From Dendrocalamus latiflorus (Eukaryota; Streptophyta; Magnoliopsida; Poales; Poaceae), in contig CM029626.1 in NCBI GenBank assembly GCA_017311315.1, positions 14,576,477 through 14,640,476 of the forward strand: a DNA stretch of 64,000 nt, read 5' to 3'. The position numbers were made by a program, and so were the translations under genes. The first letter of the stretch is position 1. Every line of letters begins with the position of its first letter. Positions 55,918-64,000 of the stretch are shown here, piece after piece. The notes under the pieces were generated by a model, which saw only the letters and a list, made by a program, of their open reading frames with translations, was not told the DNA's origin and made no database searches.

Positions 55918-58593
55918 CTACGGAGCGTTGCTTGATACCGGCCTGTTTGGGCACTGGCTGAGGGAGTGCCCAATCGTCTTGCATAGCCTACACTTTGGGC
56001 ACCGAACACGATCCCCTCGCTGGCTGTCATCCATGTCATTGCGGATGCGACAGCTTTATCGTCTTCCACGACCGACATGCTTCAGTGCATCGTTGGGCAC
56101 CCACTTTATCTCCCCTGGCCATAATTTCCTGTAGTGCATGTCTACCCCGTAGGAATTGAACTCCGCACTCCAGGTTGCATACAAGTGCTGCATGTCGTAG
56201 TACTTGGAGATGTACTGTGCTGACGCCTGGTGCCATACAGCGCAGGCCGCGTACACATGAGAGCATGGCTGGTGCAGAAGCTGGGGCTTGTTGCAGGTGC
56301 AAGATGCTTTCTCATCAATCGTGCAAACCTGCTTGCGCTCCCCTCTAATATGACCCATGACATACTTCTGCCTGAGGCGGACCTCAAACTTCCTCCTTAA
56401 GCCATCAATGGGCTGAGCAATGTGGGATCGACCCTTCTCCATCTTCCTATCCAGGAAGGCCTGCATGACCTCAGAGTATTGCTTGTTTTCATCCAGGTGC
56501 TTCTTCGCCATCATGGCTCTATTCACAAAGTACCCGACGGTACGGTTTCAAGTCTCGCCCACGATTGCCATGATCGGCAGGGATCTGACCCCCTTCAAGA
56601 TACCATTGTAAACCTCGGACATGTTGGTCGTCATGATCCCATACCTTGCCCCACCGGTGTCGTGCAACAAAGACCACATTTCCAAGTCAGGTGCATTGGA
56701 CTGAACCCATTGTGTGAATACCCCGACTCTTGTGGAGCCCCCCTCCACGGCCCCTGCTTCTGTATGCACATGCTTGGTAGCCTCCTGATCGAGCTGCCTC
56801 CACAAGGTGTCGAACTTCCGCTTCTGGTTCTGCATGCATAGCTTCTTGAACATCTTCATTAGTTCCTTGCTACGGAACCTTATGTGGAAGTTCGCTGCAA
56901 TATGCCTCATGCAACAACGGTTCTTCACATCATTCCACTGGAAGGGGGGCTGCGTCCCATTCTGCAACGTTTGCAACGCAGACAGTAAGCCTGCATTGCG
57001 GTCAGAGATAAGGCACACTTCAGGGCGTTCTTGTACTACGACATGCTTCAAATTGCAAAGGAACCAAAGCCAGCTATCCGTATTCTCGTTCTCCACAATT
57101 GCAAATGCCACTGGGAGTAACTGGTCATTTGCATCGGCTGTAACTGCGGTGAGAATAGTACCCTTGTACTTGCCGGATAGGAACGTCCCATCTATGGTTA
57201 GCACTGGACGGCACCACCTGAAACCTTGTATCGCCTGATGGAAGGCCCAGAACACTCTGTCAAGAATGAAACAATTCGGGCCCTCCGTAGGATGAACCCT
57301 CTTCTGCTAGTTTATGTACGTGCCTGGGTTTGATTGTGCAATTTTGTGAAGCATTCTTGGGACCAAGTCGTACGCCTCCTCGTACGTCCCATACATACGG
57401 TGCAGCACCTTTCGCTTCGCCCGCCATACCTTCTTGTAGCTCACTTCGAAGCCCGCTGTGTTCGCTAGTTCTGCCATTAGAACCTTCGGGGCGATGGACA
57501 CATCCGCCTGGATGAGGTGCGTGACCAGCTCCGCAACATACGATGATGTCATGTTGCGATGTCTATGTACTGGCCCCGCAAGCTCGCAACTGTGATCTTG
57601 CAGCACTGTTATCCGGAACTCCGTGCCAACGCCCTTGTACCGTTGTGCACGAACTTTGCCAAGACAGGTGCCGTCGACACACTTCACAACGTACGTGTTC
57701 GGCTTTGACTTGTGGACCCGATATGTTCGGCTTATGTTGACGGCATGTCTAGCAATAGCCTGCTGGACAACACTCTTATTACGGAAGCACTGCCCCAAAA
57801 AGAGTGTGCCCTCGCTGAACCCCCATTCTTCCCCCTCCGCCTGTGGCAGAACTAGGGCTGCCGCTGCATTCTCGTCCAGTCTGGACGACACGTACGCACC
57901 GTCCGTGGTCACAACACGACCTACCACCCCTCCAGTTGCACCTTCGCCATCCTCGTCCTCTCCAGAACTGCCTGTTTCCACCTCCTCGTCCTCCTCGCTG
58001 CCCTCTTCTTCCACCTGGTCCCCAAGATACTCATGACAGTCAATACGGGCGGCCCACCACCTCTCGTCCACACCTTCGTTGGGCTTGAAATTGTCCGCAC
58101 GCCTCCTGACGTCTTCATCACCCACTTCCTCGCCGACATGTTCTCCCGCAGAAGCGTCTTCATGACTGCCGGAGATGAACCCAGGCACTACATCTCCACC
58201 AGCGGCATCAGAACCAACCACGGCTGATGATTCTGCCCTCTCCACGAACTCGACATACAGCATTGGCCTGCCATATATCGCAGCATCAGGGTTGCACACG
58301 ACCTCCATGTAGTTCGCCCATGAGGCGTCATTGGTCACCTTCAGAAGTTGCCATATGCTCTCCCTTCCATCACCCACCATTGAGGCATAGACTGCCTCGA
58401 TCCGTAACTTCTTCCTTGCGGTGTGTCGATCGAACGCCGGACGGACACACCTCTGTAGCTCCGACAAGCTCATGGCGTTCAGACCGGGTGCCCGGATCAC
58501 GGTCCGGTCGCAATTTGACAGGTCCGCCCCATACGGCCCATCACGTATGAGACCACTCCCATAAAACACAAACATGTGTTGAATGTCAGTCAT
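55918..58593 (-). pseudogene. MULE transposase (MuDR-like), full length with three in-frame stops
   Basis: A single frame of 892 codons runs from ATG 58593 to a TAG at 55918. It is broken only by TAG (57307-57309), TGA (56548-56550) and TAA (56056-56058); there is no frameshift. Residues about 1-120 form a PB1-like N-terminal region and 140-225 an acidic linker. Residues 265-336 form the MuDR DNA-binding domain (CVDGTCLGK with C305 and C310, then HSC at 334-336). Residues about 447-690 form the MULE catalytic domain: D468 in LTIDGTFLSGKYKG, D531 in LISDRNAG, a CCMRH motif and TTNMSEVYN. A SWIM finger is at 765-779 (CTC...PCSH). A C-terminal CCHC knuckle (CRLCKTIGHSLSQC) lies after the third stop. 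It would cut and join element ends. All stops could be point mutations of sense codons. Confidence 0.9.
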
Positions 58594-59908
58594 TGCGTAC
58601 CTACCATAAGTGCATAATCAACCATTTTAGTACACAGCATGTAACGATCGTACCATTAAACAAGTTCTAACATACATCAAATTACAGATTCATTTCATTT
58701 TTATTTGCATTGGTCTTATTTATAAAATTTCTTTCGTAAAATTTCTTTCGTTAAATTTTACTTAACGCCGGCTTCCACTAACCAATTTCAATTCCATTTT
58801 TCCCGATTACTGCAAAATTTCCATTACTTAATTTTCTTCCTAATGCGGCTTTCACTTATAAAAGTGTACATAAATCAACAAAATAAATCCTTGTATTTTC
58901 ATGTCCACAGTTTATTTATTTTTACTATACCTTCGTACTACTTTCCTGGTATTTCTATTATAATAATCCAAATTTACTCCCAATTTTAATTTTAAACGTT
59001 GCCTACGGGCATTCACTAAGCCTACTAATTATCCAAATTGTCTCTAATCTAACTACTGTTCCTATCACCTACAAATGCTCCAATATAAATATGTACTTTT
59101 TCAACACCTACGCATGTAAGCACATATGTTCACCAAAAACTAACTACATTATAATACGTAACTTCAACATAAAATACGACATTATCTACACTACAATAAA
59201 GCATGCATCATATGTGCATTTTTACCTACAGATACACACCATATGACACATTGGCTTATAATACATATGTTCACATAAAGATTAGCTACAAATACATAAC
59301 GTACCAAATATTGACATGGCGTATCACACATTCACATAAAATAACATTACCAAACGATGGTTTGTGCTAATGGACTAATTATGGACTAATCACATACATA
59401 AAAATTTAGTTTCGCGGGCACAAGACTTACCTCTTCTTGAAGCTCACGACACGATCTACAACTTTTATACTTGCAAAATCCGCTGATTCCAAACAAAAAC
59501 AATTCAAATCTACGTGTTTTCACTCCTCACTTCCCTTCACTTTCTCCCTCGCTCTATCTTCACTTCAGCTGCAAATGAGCGTTCTGGCTTCGACAGCAGT
59601 TCTTTTCCCTCCCTTGCGCTGTGGTTCTGGTTTTTTAAGTGTGCATTCAGCACTCATGGAGAGGGGGCCGTTCCTGCGCTGAAGACGCGTGTGCGAGCGG
59701 ACAGGAGAAAGCAGTGCGCGCGGTGCTGCTTTTCCTTCTTTCGGCGGACGGACGGGACGCGACGGAGACGTGCGGTCGGCAGAGCGAATCCCGCGATCGG
59801 GCAAATATTCGCGCGCTGGGGGACGGCAGTCGCACGGTCGAAAGATGCAACGCGCGCTCGGACGGTGGATCGTGCGGTCGAGGATTGAAACGCGCGGCCG
59901 ACGCTCGG
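58594..59908. other. MULE-B transposase upstream region
   Basis: AT-rich, A/C-biased DNA (58600-59400) probably holds the transposase promoter; I could not pick a convincing TATA box. From 59590 to 59908 the DNA is GC-rich and leads into the right TIR. No gene is seen. Confidence 0.5.
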
Positions 59909-60104
59909 GGCAGGCGGGTCGTGCGGTCTGGTACCGCACGACCGGGTGAACAGTGCGGTCGTGCGGTATCAGACCGCACGACCGGTACACGTGGCGGCGT
60001 CTGGCGATCGCGCGCTCGAGAGGGGTCCAATTTCGGAATTTTTTGCGTCGGGGGGCCAAAAATGGATTTTTGCGTGTTCAGAGGTCCAACAGTGTCCAAA
60101 ATTC
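59909..60104 (-). repeat. MULE-B right terminal inverted repeat
   Basis: It is the reverse complement of 47913-48108, with the two GGTCGTGCGGT palindromes, ending GTCCAAAATTC before the target duplication TGCCAAAAG at 60105-60113. Confidence 0.9.
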
Positions 60105-60113
60105 TGCCAAAAG

Positions 60114-61019
60114 AAAATAAGTAGAAATCAGATATAGTTATATAGTTTTGTACGCTTTGCCGTTCAGTTCGAACGACGGCGCACAAGTGTCGTCGACTTT
60201 CTAACCAGGAATCGATGTTTAGAGCCAACGTGAATTCTCTTGAAGTGACATTTTTTTTATCGTCTGCTATTCAATTCAGTTCAAACGATGGCACGAATGC
60301 TGTCGACTTTCCAGTCAGAAATCAATGCTCGGAGCAAAAATTGTTCTCCAAGGATGATGGAATGGAACAGGAAAGCTATTCATAGTGTGCGTCGTGCTGC
60401 CCTTTTTATGCTGCTGTCGAGGCAGGTCCAAAGAAGCACGCATCTAACTTTTCCTTCCACATAAATGTCAAAATAACACTCGTGCGACAAGGCAGCTGCT
60501 CAGGGATTTAACCTCCATTTATTGGCTCCAAAAAAAGGCACAAAAAAAAAAAAGAACCAGTCTCACCCTACTGCCAGATGAAACTACCTCTCTCTGTACC
60601 TCTCGTGCTCTACAATGTCACATCATTCGTACTTCCAGCTGAGCTCCAGCTGCCGTATACGGTATACCACTGCAAGTACCAGCTCAGTATAAATGTACAG
60701 ATACAACCACCCTTTCAGTTTACGTTCAGGGGCATTACTGATGTGCACCATTGACAAGGCGTCACAGAAACAATTTGCACTGGAAATAGCAGACTGTGCT
60801 CTTGGCTTTGCCAGCTGTAGGACCGAAGATGGCCACAGAAGGAAGGAAGAAGGGTAAATAGTGCTTTTAAATTTTTTTCCAAGTATTTAGTTATCTTTTG
60901 CTCCGATAGTTATAAAGCTATGAAGATTCGGATAGAACCCTACTCAAAATCTAGAGAAACTCATAGTTGAGCCACTGTGCAAAATCTGTAGGTGCGGTAC
61001 TACCGCTGTTATTTCTGCG
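60114..61019. other. Intergenic, with a ~104-bp tandem duplication at 60162-60345
   Basis: The duplicated unit contains TTCAGTTCGAACGA.GGC, TGTCGTCGACTTTC and AGAAATCAATG.TCGGAGC-like blocks in both copies. No gene is seen. Confidence 0.45.
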
Positions 61020-63245
61020 GTACTATCGCAACCGGTTGAAAGACAAAGTGATTGGATATGACTTGAATGATTGTTGACCAGCGAGTGATCAAAACAAACG
61101 TGGTCGTGGTCGTAAACCAACATGGTCGACAGCCAACCTGATCATAATTCAACTCGGGTGGTCAACGACCAGAGAATGGTCAGAAACCAACATGGTCGAA
61201 AACCAATATGGTCGAAACAAATATGGTGGAAAAAATAGCGTGGTCGAAACCAACGTCGTCGAAAATCGATGTGGTCTGAATTCAACTTGAGTTGTCAACG
61301 ACCGGAGTGATGCGGGGTGCCCGATTTTCACGACGTAGGATCGATGATGATAACTTAGATCCATGTAACCTGATGAACCGATGGCGCCAACCACTGTTAG
61401 AACATCAACCTACGATAAAAGAATTCGCCCAACCACATGCTCACGATCTCGTCTACCTGACCACCAAGTAGACATATCGCTGCTCCTACGAACCACAAGG
61501 AAGCACAAGAACAACGAAAGATATTCTCAAGAAATCGCTCAATTCCCAAAGGTAGCGCGTAGCATAAATCCGAGAATAAGCAATATTAGCTATCTTGAAA
61601 ATAACGTGGTTTGACCCAAAGGTTACATATTACAAGGCTTATATAGCCCTGGGCATAGTCCGTAGGACCCCCTAATCATGTACAACTCAATATTTTATCG
61701 TATTAAACTCGAACTCCTACAAAAAGGAAACTAAAATCAATAGCCGTCACTTTGTTTTGGTTATAGTAGTCGATCCCAGATGAATATGAAGATAAGTCCT
61801 CTTTCATTACATAGTTCTTGAAATAAGCTTTCCAATAAGTGCAAGATCACCTAAATCGGACTCCGTATGCGAAAGTTATTACCCTTTTTAATTATAAGGA
61901 ATCCCTTCCGGTCTATACTGAAACAATCATGTATGTCGTTACGACCATGTTGATGAATGTTATGACCACGTTGAGGTTGATTTTGACTACAACCATACCC
62001 TCTTTATGACCACACCTCCTCTGTTGATGTTGGCTTCGACCACTTGTACGACCATGAGTAGCAATCGTAATCTTCGTAGTCATCCGAGCTTCAAAGAGGA
62101 TCGGATGGTCTGGATAGCCGAAGCCATTTAGACTGGTCCAAACATTCCGATGCAATCGAACAATTTGGAATAAGTCTGTGGTCGTAGAAGTCATAGTCAT
62201 AGCGGCGTAGTGGTCGTAAGTCATAGGCAGTGACGTGGTCGAAGATATGGTCGATGAAGCCGTGGTCATAGAGACTGTGGTCGTAGGCACCGTGGTCGTA
62301 AACACCATGGTCGTAGACACTGTGGTCGGAGACATTGTGGTCGGACTGTGAGAATCACACCGGAGCGTTCGGATTGGTCTGAACATTCTGAAGCCGATCC
62401 AACGGCCCGAAGATGATCAAACGGTGCTGACTTCGTCCATAGTCGTTGGCCTGATCTGGAAGTTGTCTTTGATGTCGATTGGACTCGATCGAATGGCCGG
62501 AGGGAATTTTGTGAGCTTGAGTGGTTGTAGGGCCAATCCGACGTGGCAGAAAAGGCTCAGACATGTCTTTCCTTACTTATTTCCCATGTGTTTCTCCTCC
62601 ATTAGTTTTTCCTCCATGGTTCCAACTCCAAAAGCTTCACAATGCTCGAACCTGAGAATGCACAAAATATTTGTATGAGGTAGTAACCAATTCTCACGTA
62701 AGTTAAAACCAAATGCAATCATGAGCAAATTCACCAGTTGATTAATCTTTTTAGCTTGTGCTTGTGTAATTGGTCTAGTTGGCAGCTCAGGAGAAGAAGG
62801 TAGCATTGCGATTTCCTTATCACAGAGAGTGGTCAAAAACTAACGTAGTCGATGATAAATGAACAATCGAAAGACCAGCGTAGTCGAGGACCATTGAGTG
62901 GTCGAAACCTAGGCGGTCGAAGACTGATATGATCGTAACCTACATGGTTGAAGACTAATGAGTGGTCAAAAACTAATGTAGTCATACACCAATGTAGTCA
63001 GAATCTACATGGTCGATGACCAATGTGTGCGGTTGAATAACCAATGTGGTCGAAGACCTGAGAGCTAACCTGACTGTTTGAAGTAGGTTGAAATCTGACT
63101 AGTGTAAACAACTACCAGTGAGAGGTCGACCTGCAAGCAGTCGAAACCAAAGTGGTCAAAACAAGTCGAAACACGATCAATGAGGTCAGCGACTAGTGAA
63201 TGGTCGAAAACCAAAGTGGTCGAAGAACAGGAGTTGCGGTACTAT
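61020..63245. repeat. Field of degenerate GTGGTCG/GGTCGAAAACCAA repeats
   Basis: Dozens of irregular units use GTGGTCG, GGTCGAAAACCAA, GACCA.CATGGTCG or CGTAGACAC, over about 61020-61300, 61930-62420 and 62820-63240. The most regular part, 62215-62345, is a minisatellite of 18-base units close to GTGGTCGTAGACACC. GCGGTACTACCGC-like motifs occur at the two ends. The minus-strand frame at 61913-62386 is threonine-rich because of the repeats; I do not support it as a gene. Confidence 0.55.
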
Positions 63246-64000
63246 TGCTACAAGGCTTGCGGTACTACCATTTCTCCTAGATGAATAGGGTTTTAGCTGA
63301 CTGCGAGAACCAAAATCGACAAAACTTTCAATCGACTAAACCAAAAGCTGCGAAACGTTATACATACATATCTTAAGGTCTCAGGAGGCTATTCCATTTT
63401 TGGATCGAAAAATCTATGACAAAGATGAGACCTGTTTGCGATTTGAGTAAGCACACATGAACTAAGATCTAAAATCGAAATCGTTGATCAATACTTGCTC
63501 GTGGGTAAAAGATAGCCAAGATGGCATTGATTACATTCCCACATGTCACAGTGAGTTAGAACATCAACGAAATCAAATTAAAAACCTTTGGATCAAGAAA
63601 TGGACTAAATAGGTCAAAGACAAGCAAAAACCGGCTTTCCTCATGAACTTTCTCTATATCGTGCTTAAATGGATGGGATCTTATCTTTACGAGACATCTC
63701 CACCTCTTACACGTCCTTTGCACCAGAAAAGCTCAAGAGAAGCGAAATCCAAACAAGAAAGTCAAGAAAATGAAAAGCACATGAGGGAATTCATAGCACA
63801 ACTCACTTGGGCAAAGTTTAGATGTCCATTTCACTTGGAGCGGAATGTTTTTATAGTCAATCCTTTAAGATAGCAGAGCTCTAAGCCTAGAGTACACATA
63901 CTCTCTAACCTATCTCTCATGGGAGGATGGTGGAGTTGGCCACCCAAAGCCTTAGCCAACCTTCTCAAACCCTAGCTCTTGCCTCTCCCCCCTTTTATAG
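63246..64000. other. Probable LTR-retrotransposon remnant at window end
   Basis: The final 150 bases (CATGGGAGGATGGTGGAG, CCTTCTCAAACCCTAGCTCT, CTCCCCCCTTTTATAG) have the look of a grass LTR promoter region, with a possible TATA-like CTTTTATAG at the edge. The frame at 63643-63873 has no recognised domain. The window ends before this can be tested. Confidence 0.3.

Larger units (their letters stand above)
47913..60104. mobile_element. MULE-B: 12.2-kb Mutator-like element with transposase, PMD and GRF genes
   Basis: A perfect 9-bp duplication TGCCAAAAG at 47904-47912 and 60105-60113 flanks 196-bp inverted repeats that start GAATTTTGGATACTG and (complement) GAATTTTGGACACTG. Gene order is GRF-A' (minus), 31-bp array, GRF-B' (plus), second small array, GRF-C (plus), PMD gene (minus), MULE transposase (minus). 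This is the architecture of an autonomous element with accessory genes. The present copy appears inactive: the transposase has three in-frame stops and the PMD gene is frameshifted. It shares the GRF/array/subterminal-repeat block with MULE-A, but not the terminal sequence. Confidence 0.95.

Noticed and set aside
55599..56078. N-terminal extension of the PMD frame (hydrophobic LVVWVIFVYTFYVYF region)
   Set aside because: It overlaps the transposase zinc knuckle and a low-GC spacer, and a splice acceptor (TTGGCAG|GACATGG) precedes a better ATG at 55598.

Overview
This is nuclear DNA from a flowering plant, almost certainly a grass and probably from the panicoid side. The evidence is TWA-flanked Tourist MITEs, young Copia elements with GC-rich LTRs, Mutator-like elements (MULEs), CG-rich coding DNA in the single clear host gene, and AT-rich intergenic DNA. 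The window is gene-poor. It holds one well-supported host gene, an intronless ZF-HD homeodomain transcription factor at 21491-22558 (+). It also holds a candidate small three-exon gene at 4168-4759 (-) and a decayed five-exon fragment related to the TFIID subunit TAF4 at 16489-17265 (+). Almost everything else is transposon.

Left third (1-28 kb): MITEs and a Helitron-like fragment lie before an old Copia remnant (4865-5839 and 12519-about 13050). That remnant is split by a young Copia element (5840-12518) with 481-bp LTRs differing at one base, GGTTG target duplications, a primer-binding site, a polypurine tract and gag-pol carrying two frameshifts. The TAF4 fragment, nested MITEs and a divergent tandem repeat upstream of the ZF-HD gene follow.

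Middle (28-47 kb): A 4,283-bp MULE (28124-32406, 'MULE-A') has roughly 200-bp terminal inverted repeats and the 9-bp target duplication CAATAATGG. It has no transposase, but carries a divergent pair of GRF-type zinc-finger/coiled-coil genes and the C-terminal exons of a plant-mobile-domain (PMD) gene. To its right are several MITEs with intact target duplications, a 610-bp hAT-type element, a short Helitron and microsatellites.

Right third (47.9-60.1 kb): A 12,192-bp MULE (47913-60104, 'MULE-B') has 196-bp terminal inverted repeats and target duplication TGCCAAAAG. It carries a full-length but stop-interrupted MULE transposase, a multi-exon PMD gene with frameshifts, and three GRF zinc-finger genes. 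MULE-A and MULE-B have different terminal sequences. They nevertheless share the GRF gene pair with the same orientation, intron positions and near-identical intron lengths, a shared upstream array of about 31-bp tandem repeats abutting a TATA box, subterminal repeats and PMD coding sequence. This is the most interesting system in the window: a transposon-borne cassette of accessory genes and a common cis-element, kept by two MULE families. The last 4 kb is a field of degenerate GTGGTCG-rich repeats and probable retrotransposon remnants.

All homology calls are from reading translations; no database search was possible. Exon boundaries come from reading frame, GT-AG signals and comparison between the two MULE copies.
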